Below are positions 19,106 through 28,009 of a stretch of 64,000 nt of DNA, one piece after another (position 1 is the stretch's first letter; each line of letters begins with the position of its first letter). This DNA comes from Bacillota bacterium (GTDB lineage: Bacteria > Bacillota_I > Bacilli_A > Acholeplasmatales > Acholeplasmataceae). Both the position numbers and the translations under genes were made by a program. Where the stretch lies: contig JAHISX010000012.1 in assembly GCA_018817915.1 (NCBI GenBank), forward strand, positions 1 through 64,000, given 5' to 3'. The notes beneath the pieces are model-generated. The model saw only the letters and a program-made list of their open reading frames with translations. It made no database searches and was not told the DNA's origin.

Positions 19106-19198
19106 GGACATATATGACTTTTGTTCTAAAATCGAATGAAAATTAGAAATACATTTTTGAGATTTTCAAAAATATGGTCCTGCGTATTTTAATTGCCC

Positions 19199-19250
19199 TA
19201 CCGTACGGTACCCCTTGAACGTCTTAATTGAGCTATGGGGGGGGTATAAA
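19199..19250. other. GC-rich palindrome and G-run
   Basis: TACCGTACGGTA is a perfect 12-bp palindrome at about 19199-19210, followed 30 bases on by a run of eight G. This is out of character for the AT-rich surroundings. It lies between the capsule promoter and the first island gene, so it may mark an old insertion junction. No function can be shown. Confidence 0.3.
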
Positions 19251-19326
19251 AACAGAGTTAAAGTTTTCACTCTAACTCTAAAGTCTTTCGCATCCACATA
19301 TATTGAGAAACATAATTACTTACTAG

Positions 19327-19857
19327 CTATTGACACTCTTCACGATACTTCATTATTTTATCTTCCATAATTTTATATGCTACTTTGTATTCATAATAAT
19401 CATTCCAGATATCGATATGTCTATTGTTTAAAATAAAAGAAATCTTTCTTTGAATAAGCTCACGACGATCAATATTTGAAATGAACTCTTCTTTGAATAA
19501 AGTAAGCATCTCTGATATTGCTTCAATATGAATGTAATAATATTCGTTAGATACATTGACTTCACAAATTTGATCCAAATATAAGGAAATCAACTCCATA
19601 GGGTACTGCAGATCTTTCATGATTTGTAAAATTGCTTCTGTTATAACACTTTTGTTTAGCTCTACTTTTGATTTATCATTATAATACAAGACAAATACGA
19701 TGCCACTTCCATCGTTTAAAAATATCGAAAATACATCATCCTTGTTTTGAACCTGAATCACATGCCACGAAAAAATATCATATCCATGAATTTCATTCGT
19801 TATCTTATTATATTTTCCAAGCATCTTAAAGGCTTCTTCTGTGCAGTAAAATAGCAT
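19327..19857 (-). CDS. Hypothetical protein, possibly DUF6933-like
   Basis: This is a 176-residue soluble protein with a beta-rich first half (MLFYCTEEAFKMLG, then SWHVIQVQNKDDVFSIFLNDGSGIVFVL) and a helical C-terminus. The opening Cys-Thr pair and the strand that names a functional 'NDG' turn recall DUF6933 proteins, but I cannot confirm this by eye. A GGGGAT Shine-Dalgarno precedes the ATG, supporting a real gene. It stands alone between the capsule operon and the recombinase operon. Confidence 0.55.
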   Translation of the reverse strand: MLFYCTEEAFKMLGKYNKITNEIHGYDIFSWHVIQVQNKDDVFSIFLNDGSGIVFVLYYNDKSKVELNKSVITEAILQIMKDLQYPMELISLYLDQICEVNVSNEYYYIHIEAISEMLTLFKEEFISNIDRRELIQRKISFILNNRHIDIWNDYYEYKVAYKIMEDKIMKYREECQ

Positions 19858-20100
19858 CTTTATCCCCTTTTGTTTTTATGTTAGCAAATCGATTGAATTT
19901 TTAGAAACTGTAATTGTTTACCAGTTGAATATCACTTCCAAGTAGAAACTGAAGTTATTGAATAGTTGTATTAAATTTCACTGAAAATTAACCCGATTTT
20001 TTAAGTACCAAAATATTAACTTCATATTGCATTGTAAGAAACCACATAATAAAATACAGTATGACACATACTCATAAAATATTTCATTCGTTTATGATTA

Positions 20101-20913
20101 TCACTCTTTACCATTATTTGGAACGTTATTTCTTTGTTCTAATAGTTTTTGAAACATTTCCTCTACACTGCCATATTTTTTGCTAGTCGTAAGCTGCTTC
20201 AGGTTATCTTTTATGGATTTACTGAAATAATTATATTTACCATCAATATTGACACTTGATCTTGAAGCATAATGACACAAGTACTTTGTAGTATCAAATA
20301 GTAAGTTTGAATCATATTCAGACTCTAATTCTTCAAATAGATCATTGAACTTAAAGATATCTAGTGAATATTCATCGATATACCGATAAGTGATTAAACA
20401 AGATGTTAGGAAATGTTTATTTGGTGCATGCTCTTTGATTTCTTTTATCTTTTGGTTCATTCTTTTATGCTTTTTACTTAATGGCACTTCTTCTTGCTTT
20501 ATTTCAAGTTTGTCTTCTTGTATATGATCACTAAGTAACCAATAAGGATAAACCTCTTGCTTCGTCCTTTTCTTAGCCGCAATAACGAACATCTCTTGGA
20601 TACCAACTGATGTTACAATGTTTTCTGTAAATAACTCTTTATCAAATAAATCTAACTCTACCATATATAAGATGACTTCTTGAAGCTTATTATTCCCATT
20701 GATATATTTTGATGGAATATGCTTGAGTAATAAATACGCAAGCGTATCCAAATTATATTCAACATAATATCCTTTGGTATAAATGTGGCTGATGATGATC
20801 ATATAAGACATGAAGCCTAGTGGACCGTATCTCTTAATTAACTGAAAAATCTTCACATTTGACATAATATTGACATCAATACTAAAATATTCTAAGCCTT
20901 TAATCTTTTGCAT
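20101..20913 (-). CDS. Lin1244/Lin1753-like (DUF4373) mobile-element protein
   Basis: In this 270-residue protein the first 120 residues match the Lin1244/Lin1753 N-terminal domain found in phage and integrative-element replication proteins: an opening YFSIDVNIMSNVKIFQLIKRYGPLGFMSYMIII, a TYP helix pattern, then a KRTKQEVYPYWLL tail. The C-terminal part is charged and helical. Replication or primosome-type function is inferred from its family and context. It is the last gene of the overlapping operon with excisionase and integrase (14-base overlap). Confidence 0.65.
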   Translation of the reverse strand: MQKIKGLEYFSIDVNIMSNVKIFQLIKRYGPLGFMSYMIIISHIYTKGYYVEYNLDTLAYLLLKHIPSKYINGNNKLQEVILYMVELDLFDKELFTENIVTSVGIQEMFVIAAKKRTKQEVYPYWLLSDHIQEDKLEIKQEEVPLSKKHKRMNQKIKEIKEHAPNKHFLTSCLITYRYIDEYSLDIFKFNDLFEELESEYDSNLLFDTTKYLCHYASRSSVNIDGKYNYFSKSIKDNLKQLTTSKKYGSVEEMFQKLLEQRNNVPNNGKE

Positions 20914-21115
20914 CTTTTTTGATCTCGACTTTACGTTCTAGTCTTTGGATATAGTCGAGAATTTGTTTCCTCGTAAATCGCCATTTATTTCCAACCTTAA
21001 TGCCTTTTAGATTACCTGACTTCATATGATCATAAACTGTTCTTTGAGTAATTTGCATAAACTTTTCAACATCATGAATGGTGTAAACTTGTAAATCGTT
21101 ATTATCATCTAACAT
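20900..21115 (-). CDS. Excisionase-type small DNA-binding protein
   Basis: This 71-residue MerR-like winged-helix protein contains YTIHDVEKFMQITQRTVYDHMKSGNLKGIKVGNKWRF, the standard 'excisionase family DNA-binding' signature. It overlaps the integrase gene by 7 bases and the next gene by 14, consistent with a recombination directionality factor made together with the integrase. Confidence 0.8.
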   Translation of the reverse strand: MLDDNNDLQVYTIHDVEKFMQITQRTVYDHMKSGNLKGIKVGNKWRFTRKQILDYIQRLERKVEIKKDAKD

Positions 21116-22059
21116 TCTTCTTCCTCCTTTTCTTGAAATAGATAATTGCTGATACGGTCCACGGTATCATCTTTAATCCGGTTTAAGTGATGTGCATAAA
21201 TAAGGGTTGTTTCTATATTGGCATGTCTTAATAACTGTTGAGTTGCTTCTAGAGAGCCTCCTGTTTGCAAAGATAAGGTAGCACAGGTATGTCTTAGTGA
21301 ATGAACTGTAACTTTAGGTGAAGAAACCTGTGCTTCATCCATTAGTCTTTTTAAGGAATATCTAATCGTGTCAGTTGTAATTGGTTTGACTGTTTCTTTC
21401 TGATGATTAGTAATAAACAAATATTTATTCTTATCAGATCTTAGAAATAAATATTCCTGGATGACATCTTTTACTGGCTTTGAAATCTTGACAAACATGT
21501 CACTACCATCTTTGCCTTTTCCCTGGACATATAAAACATCATGTTTATCAATCGTGCTTAAATCACGTCTTTTTGCTCTTGCGACTTCAATCGTTCTTAG
21601 TCCAGTTGTTAGCATCAATAACAAGATTGCATAATTTCTTAGCCCAAACATAGTTCCTACTTTTGATTTTGATAGTTCAATCAATGCTTGAGCTTCTGCT
21701 AAAGTTAATGCTTCTTTCTTATAATTCTTTTCAATCTTTGCTCCTTTTAAACCTTCTGATACATCATGTTCATAAATCTCTTCAAAATGATAGAACTTAC
21801 GATTGATCCTAATCCACTTATAGAAGTTACGAATAATCACCATTTGCTTTTGAATCGTTGTTGCACTTAAATCTTCTTCCCACATCGAATCACGATAGGT
21901 GATGATATCAGAACGCTTAGCGTATCTGATATTACGGCTCTTTAGGTAATAGATATATCTTTTTAGAAGCAATTTATAGTCTCTAACGGTTTTATGTTTT
22001 AAATCAAGATTCTCTATATAGATGTCTAAAACATCTTCTAAGGGGTGGTATTTAATCAT
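21109..22059 (-). CDS. Tyrosine recombinase/integrase
   Basis: This is a 316-residue phage-integrase-family protein. An N-terminal SAM-like core-binding domain covers residues 1-100. The catalytic domain has Arg in TTGLRTIEVARAKR, a Lys in the beta-hairpin (GKGKDGSD), HSLRHTCATL (HxLRH), the second His in LLRHANIETT, and the nucleophile Tyr in LIYAHHLNR. The full R-K-H-R-H-Y set is present, so it is probably active. It overlaps the Xre gene by 8 bases and the excisionase by 7. Attachment sites were not identified. Confidence 0.92.
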   Translation of the reverse strand: MIKYHPLEDVLDIYIENLDLKHKTVRDYKLLLKRYIYYLKSRNIRYAKRSDIITYRDSMWEEDLSATTIQKQMVIIRNFYKWIRINRKFYHFEEIYEHDVSEGLKGAKIEKNYKKEALTLAEAQALIELSKSKVGTMFGLRNYAILLLMLTTGLRTIEVARAKRRDLSTIDKHDVLYVQGKGKDGSDMFVKISKPVKDVIQEYLFLRSDKNKYLFITNHQKETVKPITTDTIRYSLKRLMDEAQVSSPKVTVHSLRHTCATLSLQTGGSLEATQQLLRHANIETTLIYAHHLNRIKDDTVDRISNYLFQEKEEEEC

Positions 22060-22288
22060 AGAGCACCTCTTCTTTATTTTGATGTCTTAGTTCTAGTTGA
22101 TAGATTTCATCTAATGAATACTCGTATCCTTTCGCTAACTTACTCATCATCAAAAAGGATGCTTTATCGCCTTGATGACCGTTCTCAATGTTTAGTACAT
22201 AGTTATAACTCACATCAACCCTAAAAGCAAGCTCTTCTATCGATAATCCAAGTTCTTTGCGTCTTGTTTTTAAATAGGTTCGAATCAT
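22052..22288 (-). CDS. Xre-family regulator
   Basis: This 78-residue protein has a single HTH of Cro/CI type: LKTRRKELGLSIEELAFRVDVSYNYVLNIENGHQGD. It is the first gene of the integrase operon and probably represses it or decides excision. The Shine-Dalgarno site is weak. Confidence 0.82.
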   Translation of the reverse strand: MIRTYLKTRRKELGLSIEELAFRVDVSYNYVLNIENGHQGDKASFLMMSKLAKGYEYSLDEIYQLELRHQNKEEVLYD

Positions 22289-22728
22289 TTAAAATAACCA
22301 CGCATGAATGTGCTTTTATCCAAATTTATCAATTTATCTTTTCCTTTCTCTTTTCTTTCCTTTATCAGAAAAATATGTACTCATTGTCTTAATTTTGCAC
22401 CTCTAGAAAATGCAAAAAAATTGATTCACATCAACTCGCTTGGTAAATATCAATTGAATTTAAACACCGTATCAATCCTATTGTCATTCATATATCTACA
22501 TGAACAAACACAATATTGAATACAGGGTGATTTGCTATAAAAAGACATAACTTAATTTGGTGAGCAGATCTTTTATAACAGCCACTAAAAGTATTTGATT
22601 GGGTAGATGGCAAAGACAACTAATCTACCAAGCTATGCATGTGATTGCTTAAGCTTACCTCTATTGTATTAGAAAAGAAAAAGTAAATATTTAATTATTA
22701 ATAAATCGAGTTATGATACAATGTATTA

Positions 22729-22744
22729 GATTAATGTATACAAT
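22729..22744. promoter_or_regulatory. TGTATACA motif, copy 1
   Basis: GATTAATGTATACAAT is identical to 22895-22910. Its core ATTGTATACA/TGTATACAAT is palindromic, as expected for an Xre dimer site. It may be an operator of the Xre protein at 22943 or of the one at 22052. Confidence 0.5.
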
Positions 22745-22747
22745 TAA

Positions 22748-22887
22748 TTGGGTGAAATATAAGCCAGTGGCTTACAGTATTTGGTGATGACTTTCCAAAA
22801 GCTATGTTTTGAATGTAGGTCTATATGCCCTCTGTCGCTTTTTGCCACCGGTAACGAGATATATTTGATTTATTTTTGAACACCCAA
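22748..22887 (+). other. Possible structured RNA or recombination site
   Basis: TTGGGTG (22748-22754) can pair with CACCCAA (22881-22887), enclosing about 125 bases. Directly inside is a perfect 5-bp hairpin, AAGCC-AGT-GGCTT, and a weaker TTTGG/CCAAA pair. The segment is bounded on both sides by the 16-bp motif copies. It could be a 5' leader structure or an attachment site; the evidence is weak. Confidence 0.3.
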
Positions 22888-22894
22888 AATATTG

Positions 22895-22910
22895 GATTAA
22901 TGTATACAAT
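22895..22910. promoter_or_regulatory. TGTATACA motif, copy 2, upstream of Xre gene
   Basis: This second exact copy of GATTAATGTATACAAT ends 33 bases before the ATG at 22943. Its position around the expected promoter fits an autoregulatory operator. Confidence 0.55.
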
Positions 22911-22942
22911 ATCCAAAAATACAAAGAAAGTAGGTCTTCACC

Positions 22943-23635
22943 ATGGCCGAACCAAAATACCCAAAAATAGGCAGATATGCTCGCAATAGCCTAAGAATGA
23001 AAAGACAAACAGTCATAGATGAACTGAAAAAGTACGATATATCGATTGGACTCAACACCTTAAGTAATTATGAAAGTGGGATTACAGATACTCCCGCTTC
23101 TGTGTTACTACATTTGGCAAAAATTTATGATGCGGACATTAAATATTTATTTAGTAAAGACGAGCTTGAAGTCCTTGATTATTTTTATTTTCCCAATAAG
23201 ACTTTAAGCCTTTCAAGAAATTCAAATCGATTGACTGAAAAAGGCGAACGCTTATATGATTTGAATAAAAACGTCACCAGTCCTCATATCAATTATAAAT
23301 ACATTATTCTAGAAGAAGACGATCCTTACATGCATCTTCCAAAGAACACAAGACTAGTTTATAAAGAAGCTGATGGTAATCTGATCAGTATCAATGATGA
23401 GTTTGATTATTTCATTATTGCTAAAGACATATTAGAGGGTAATAATATGGTATCGAAAGCCTATTTAACAAAAGCAAAAAAGGTTCAAGAGTCACAAAAA
23501 CCAAAACTCGTCTATTATATTAACCATATTGGTGAAGAAGCATTTATGAGTGAAAGAGAATTTTTAGACTCCATTCAAGGTGTTATTACAAAGATTATTA
23601 TTGATATTAAAACAAAAAATACTGCGAATTTCTAA
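22943..23635 (+). CDS. Xre-family regulator with extended C-terminus
   Basis: This 230-residue protein has an N-terminal Cro/CI HTH (IGRYARNSLRMKRQTVIDELKKYDISIGLNTLSNYESG, residues 6-43). The C-terminal region of 140 residues is mostly beta and resembles a degenerate LexA/CI dimerisation fold, but no clear Ser-Lys peptidase pair is visible. It probably controls the downstream serine recombinases, since an inverted repeat overlaps their presumed promoter. The start follows AAAGTAGG. Confidence 0.75.
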   Translation: MAEPKYPKIGRYARNSLRMKRQTVIDELKKYDISIGLNTLSNYESGITDTPASVLLHLAKIYDADIKYLFSKDELEVLDYFYFPNKTLSLSRNSNRLTEKGERLYDLNKNVTSPHINYKYIILEEDDPYMHLPKNTRLVYKEADGNLISINDEFDYFIIAKDILEGNNMVSKAYLTKAKKVQESQKPKLVYYINHIGEEAFMSEREFLDSIQGVITKIIIDIKTKNTANF

Positions 23636-23637
23636 AT

Positions 23638-23681
23638 ACCAACAGTCGTTGGTTGTGACTATTTATTAAATGGTATATAAT
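23638..23681 (+). promoter_or_regulatory. Promoter with overlapping inverted repeat upstream of recombinases
   Basis: TTGTGA (23653-23658) and TATAAT (23676-23681) are 17 bp apart. The inverted repeat ACCAAC-AGTC-GTTGGT (23638-23653) touches the -35 box and begins three bases after the Xre stop codon. A protein bound there would block the promoter. Confidence 0.6.
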
Positions 23682-23703
23682 GATTGCGGTGAAGACAGAT
23701 CAA

Positions 23704-23745
23704 GGACATAACTCCCCTTTTGGGGGATTATGTTCTTTTTCTTTT
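23704..23745 (+). terminator. Strong hairpin terminator or attenuator before the recombinase genes
   Basis: GGACATAACTCCCC and GGGGGATTATGTTC form a stem of about 13 pairs around a TTTT loop, followed by a T-rich tail at 23736-23745. It is only about 20 bases past the expected start of transcription and ahead of the recombinase genes. It may make a very short RNA, attenuate the recombinases or end the Xre transcript. Confidence 0.75.
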
Positions 23746-23842
23746 ATATATACAAAGAATAGTCATTGGGTTAGCCAATAACACTTGATAAATCCCCCTA
23801 AATAGGTAATATACATACTAACCACCAAAGGAGGGTTTTTAC

Positions 23843-25540
23843 ATGAAATCATTTGTAGAAGTTATTGAACCAACCCCAAGATTTAAAAATGTTACGGAAG
23901 ACAATATCATTGGAAAGAAACGAGTAGCTGCTTATGCCAGGGTTTCTACTGATGAAACTGATCAGTTAAATAGTTATCAAGCACAGATTGCTGAATTCAC
24001 ATCCAGAATTAAAGACAAAGAGGAATGGGAGTTTGCCGGTATGTTTTGTGATGAGGGTATCACAGGAACGAGCATGAAGAAACGGCAAGGATTCTTAGAT
24101 ATGCTTGATGCGGCTAGAACGGGTCATATCGATTTGATTTTAACGAAATCAATCTCACGTTTTTCAAGAAACACAGTTGATATATTAACCGTCATTAAAG
24201 AACTGCGTTCTATTGAGGTTGAAATCTATTTTGAAAAAGAAAATATCAGTTCTGCAGATCCAAAAATTGATTTCATCTTAACTGTGATGTCATCGATGGC
24301 TCAAGAGGAATCTAGATCCATTAGTGAAAACACCAAATGGGGAATTAGAAAACGTTTCAAAGAAGGTAAACTTCTCATGACAACAAAGTATTTCCTAGGC
24401 TACGATAAAGATGAAGATGGTAATCTTGTTATCAATGAGGAACAAGCTCCTACTGTTCGTTATATCTATGATAAATATTTAAAGGGTATGGGGATTACCG
24501 AACTAGCTTTTCATTTGATTGATCAGAAGATTAAAAATGGTCGAGGTGTGGCTGTTTGGTATCCCGATACAGTAAAAGATATCTTAAAGAATGAAAAATA
24601 TGTTGGTGATGTCATGTTACAAAAAACGATTACTGTTGATTATCTCACGCATTCACAAGTTCAAAATGATGGACATGCGACCAAATACTATATCAAAAAC
24701 AATCACGAGCCCATTATTGATAGAGAAACTTACGATGTGATTCAAACCATGATTCAAGCAAGAGATATGATTCTAGCAACGGACAATAAAGAACGCTTAA
24801 AACATCTTGCTCAAAAACCAATCAAAGGTCTTGTGTATTGTAGTAAGTGTCACCGAATCTATAATTCAAAAATGCACAACTCTGGAACTCGCTTTAAAAA
24901 AAGTATGCTCAAATGTCATACTTCTGTTAATAATCCTGATAACTGTGATAATCATCCCATTCATGAGCCTTTACTTGAACGTGCAACACTTCATGTGATT
25001 GAAGCTTTAACCAAAACAGAAAAAATGCAACAAGAGATGATTTCAAATATGGAAGAATCCTTAAACTCTGTAAATTCTCATGAACCACTTAAAATACTAA
25101 AACAAAAACAAATCGATACAACAAATATGATTAAAGCCCATATCAAGAATCGAGTTCAAAGTAATCTATCAGAAATCGAATATAAGACGGAATATTCTCG
25201 TTTAGAAGCACTTTATAAAGAAACGGTAAATAGTATTGAGAAATTGAAACTAAGCATTCAAAGAGAGCATTTATTGCGTAGACGCTTCCATGCACTCAAA
25301 GCATTTATAGATACAAACTATCAAGATTTAAGCATCATTAAAAGTTTCTTTGGACTTGTATTAATTATGGATAAAAATCATGTTAGATATGTCATTGATG
25401 ATACTTTTTCTATCATCGATGAATTACATGAAGGAATTGAACAAATCAAACAACTACCAACAATCTTAACCGGAGCTTATTTTGATCTAATCACTAAAGA
25501 AAATTTATATTATGAGGTAACCAACTATGAAGGAAATTAA
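23843..25540 (+). CDS. Large serine recombinase
   Basis: This 565-residue enzyme has an N-terminal resolvase domain with catalytic Ser35 in YARVSTDE and the conserved SRFSRNTVD and MSSMAQEESRS blocks. A recombinase domain follows, then a zinc ribbon (C-x2-C in VYCSKCHR, later cysteines in LKCHTS and NCDNHP), and a coiled coil around residues 395-470. It should integrate or excise a circular element at att sites. AAAGGAGGG precedes the ATG. It overlaps the next recombinase gene by 14 bases. Confidence 0.93.
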   Translation: MKSFVEVIEPTPRFKNVTEDNIIGKKRVAAYARVSTDETDQLNSYQAQIAEFTSRIKDKEEWEFAGMFCDEGITGTSMKKRQGFLDMLDAARTGHIDLILTKSISRFSRNTVDILTVIKELRSIEVEIYFEKENISSADPKIDFILTVMSSMAQEESRSISENTKWGIRKRFKEGKLLMTTKYFLGYDKDEDGNLVINEEQAPTVRYIYDKYLKGMGITELAFHLIDQKIKNGRGVAVWYPDTVKDILKNEKYVGDVMLQKTITVDYLTHSQVQNDGHATKYYIKNNHEPIIDRETYDVIQTMIQARDMILATDNKERLKHLAQKPIKGLVYCSKCHRIYNSKMHNSGTRFKKSMLKCHTSVNNPDNCDNHPIHEPLLERATLHVIEALTKTEKMQQEMISNMEESLNSVNSHEPLKILKQKQIDTTNMIKAHIKNRVQSNLSEIEYKTEYSRLEALYKETVNSIEKLKLSIQREHLLRRRFHALKAFIDTNYQDLSIIKSFFGLVLIMDKNHVRYVIDDTFSIIDELHEGIEQIKQLPTILTGAYFDLITKENLYYEVTNYEGN

Positions 25541-27164
25541 AGTCATTGAAACACCTGAAGCATTAAATACCATAAAGTCACTCAAAAGAGTCGCTGCTTA
25601 TGCTAGAGTATCTACTAAACAAGAATTACAAGCATCATCTTTGAATATGCAAATCAAACATTATGTCAAAGAAATCATCTTCAATCCGGATTATATCTTC
25701 TCAGGCATTTATGCTGATCATGGAAAAAGTGGCACATCAATGAAAAATAGAGATGGGTTCCAAGATCTTATGAAAAAAGTTAGAGCAGGATACATTGATT
25801 TGGTTTTAGTCAAATCATTATCCAGGTTTGCTCGAAACACACTTGAAGCCTTAAAAATCATTCAAGAAACAAGAAAACTTGGAGTTGAGTTCTACTTTGA
25901 AAAAGAAAATATCTCAAGTCTAGATACTACTATCGATATGATCCTAACAATGATGGCAGGGATGGCTGAAGCTGAATCGTTATCCATATCTGAGAATATC
26001 ACATGGGGTTTTCGTAAACGGGCTGAAAAAGGACAAGTTCCCCTTCGCAAACTGATTGGTTACGATATTACAAAAGAAAGAAAGTATAAGATTAATTCTA
26101 ATGAAGCTAAGATCATCAAAGAACTCTTTCAAATGAAACTAAAAGGAGCCAAAGGTAGAGAAATGATTGACTACCTAAACTCAAATCAGATTACTTCAAC
26201 TGTTGGTAATTCTTTTACTGATAGCAACCAAGTCATCAACATTCTGAAAAATGAAGCTTATATCGGAAAAATGGTCTATGGCAAAAAGTATACGAAAGTA
26301 GTTAACAATCAAAAAGTTATTGTCGAAAACGATGGTATCAAACCCATGTATATCATCACAAACCATCATGAACCAATTATTGATGTAGATACATTCGATC
26401 AAGTTCAAGAACTATTTACTTCAAAACAAGATGGAAAACCTAAAACCCCGAATAAACATTCTGAATACACAAGATTTGTTTATTCTATGTACCATGATGC
26501 ATTTTTGTTTAAGAAGGCCAATAATAATAGAAATCCAGGGAATGAGATGTATGAAAATGACAAAGCAAGAAAAGCCGATTTCCCGCGTGTTTATGCTAGA
26601 AACGTATTGTTAGTGTTAGAACGTGCAATCAACGCACTGGGGCGAAATTTTGGCGATATTGAAGGCAAGTTAAACAAGCATGTCGAAGACATCACCAACA
26701 AACAAGAAATGGATCAGAAAATGAATGAAGCTTCAAGAATCATTGATAGCTATAAAGAAGAATACTATGCTTTATTAAAAAGAGGTAACAAAGATTCTGC
26801 AGATGCTGCACTACTTTCCGAACTTGAGGATATGATTATTAAATTCACTTTAGAGTATGTAGAGCTTGAAGATGAAGCAATCCAATACCTAGATGTATTC
26901 AAATCAGTGTATAGGCTCAAAAAAACTATTACTTCTCAGTCATATCCAATTCAAGATCTAACATCTGATATTGTTAAGAGTATCTTCTCATATGTGGTTG
27001 TGATAGATAAAGAAAATTACGCAGTCGTGATGAATCTTCAAAATAGAGATTTAACACCTGAAGAATTGAAAAAAGCAGCGACTGCTAAGCCACTGCTTCA
27101 AAGTAAATGTAAAGCACTATCAAATGACATTGATTACATTAATTGGAAAATAATAATCTTATAA
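25527..27164 (+). CDS. Second large serine recombinase, zinc-ribbon cysteines missing
   Basis: This 545-residue protein has a complete catalytic domain (Ser29 in YARVSTKQ; SRFARNT; MAEAESLSISEN) and a recombinase domain. The region where the zinc ribbon should be (about residues 300-350) has no cysteine pairs, unlike its partner. The C-terminal part is helical and charged. Two different recombinases translated from one overlapping transcript recall CcrA/CcrB of SCC elements, but homology to those is not claimed. It may act with the first enzyme, or be a diverged accessory subunit. Confidence 0.9.
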   Translation: MKEIKVIETPEALNTIKSLKRVAAYARVSTKQELQASSLNMQIKHYVKEIIFNPDYIFSGIYADHGKSGTSMKNRDGFQDLMKKVRAGYIDLVLVKSLSRFARNTLEALKIIQETRKLGVEFYFEKENISSLDTTIDMILTMMAGMAEAESLSISENITWGFRKRAEKGQVPLRKLIGYDITKERKYKINSNEAKIIKELFQMKLKGAKGREMIDYLNSNQITSTVGNSFTDSNQVINILKNEAYIGKMVYGKKYTKVVNNQKVIVENDGIKPMYIITNHHEPIIDVDTFDQVQELFTSKQDGKPKTPNKHSEYTRFVYSMYHDAFLFKKANNNRNPGNEMYENDKARKADFPRVYARNVLLVLERAINALGRNFGDIEGKLNKHVEDITNKQEMDQKMNEASRIIDSYKEEYYALLKRGNKDSADAALLSELEDMIIKFTLEYVELEDEAIQYLDVFKSVYRLKKTITSQSYPIQDLTSDIVKSIFSYVVVIDKENYAVVMNLQNRDLTPEELKKAATAKPLLQSKCKALSNDIDYINWKIIIL

Positions 27165-27166
27165 TC

Positions 27167-28000
27167 TCAATTGTATACATCAAATATCCTTATAAAATCT
27201 TCTCTAAACTTTTGTTCAAAATCCTCGTGTTGGTACCAATTATTTTGAAGAAGACTCAAATCTGATGGAGTAAATTTTCTTTTAGTTTCAAACTCAAAAT
27301 GTTTCTTCAAGCAACAATCCTTATACAATTTATTTGATCCACAAATACATATGCTATTAGGATTATTAAGTGAAAACCTTTTTGAATTTGCTAATTCATC
27401 TGATGCTGGGCCAATCCATGGCATACTGTATTTAATTTTATTCAATTGATTCCAAACTAAATGTTTCAATAACCATATTGAAGTTTGTTCCACAACATAG
27501 TCAATAATATTTTTTTCATTATTGAAAACTTCATAGTCATCCGTATAACATATTGATGCAGGAATTGTATTAAGCTCATATCCATTTAAGTGAGGGTGGT
27601 CAGGAAACACAGAAAAACTAATGACAGGATCTATGCCGAAAACTAAATATTGCCCACTAAACGCCTTTTGTGGATATCCCTTTACATACCTGAAATATGG
27701 ACTTCTTATAACAATTTTGAAGGAAGTATTCTCAACACTATAATGAATTTCATCCAAAACATCCTTGATTTTCTTAGGAAGTTGATGCGAGATGCTATCA
27801 CAATTTGTATAGTGTAGTACTTGACCTCTAGGGCTGATACTAACTGTCTTTTGTCTTAGTAAATCACTAATGACTTGATTTAATTCATCTTTATTTGTGA
27901 GAGGAGTAAGATTAACGATATACCAACTTCCAGAATATTTTCTAGTATACATCCCATCCACTTTTGTTACAGGGAAAAACTCGCTCATAACATTGTCCAT
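27167..28000 (-). CDS. Possible E2-like protein with C-terminal SEC-C motif
   Basis: This 277-residue protein has a clear zinc-binding SEC-C motif near the end: C218-x-C220, CC at 229-230, and nearby His234. Upstream, HPH (135-137) is followed 14 residues later by Cys151 in PASICY, with a preceding beta-rich segment (YLVFGIDPVISFSVFPD). That order, strand, HP-x then Cys, resembles ubiquitin-conjugating (E2) folds, including prokaryotic ones in antiviral loci; the match is by eye and moderate. The ATG follows AGGGTG. A 42-residue gene ends nine bases upstream, so the two form an operon. The serine recombinase gene ends 2 bases away, convergent. Confidence 0.55.
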   Translation of the reverse strand: MDNVMSEFFPVTKVDGMYTRKYSGSWYIVNLTPLTNKDELNQVISDLLRQKTVSISPRGQVLHYTNCDSISHQLPKKIKDVLDEIHYSVENTSFKIVIRSPYFRYVKGYPQKAFSGQYLVFGIDPVISFSVFPDHPHLNGYELNTIPASICYTDDYEVFNNEKNIIDYVVEQTSIWLLKHLVWNQLNKIKYSMPWIGPASDELANSKRFSLNNPNSICICGSNKLYKDCCLKKHFEFETKRKFTPSDLSLLQNNWYQHEDFEQKFREDFIRIFDVYN

Positions 28001-28009
28001 TAATTCACC

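Larger units (their letters stand above)
22289..22942. other. Divergent regulatory interval between two mobile modules
   Basis: These 654 bases separate the minus-strand integrase operon from the plus-strand Xre/recombinase operon. They hold two copies of a TGTATACA-centred motif and between them a possible structured segment. I found no convincing gene; small open frames here lack ribosome-binding sites. Confidence 0.6.

Noticed and set aside
22304-22519. Plus-strand open frame of 71 codons
   Set aside because: Covers the upstream region of the Xre/integrase operon, without ribosome-binding site or recognisable content.
25500-25560. Programmed frameshift joining the two serine recombinases
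   Set aside because: Each frame has its own complete catalytic domain and start codon, so they are two proteins, not one shifted product.
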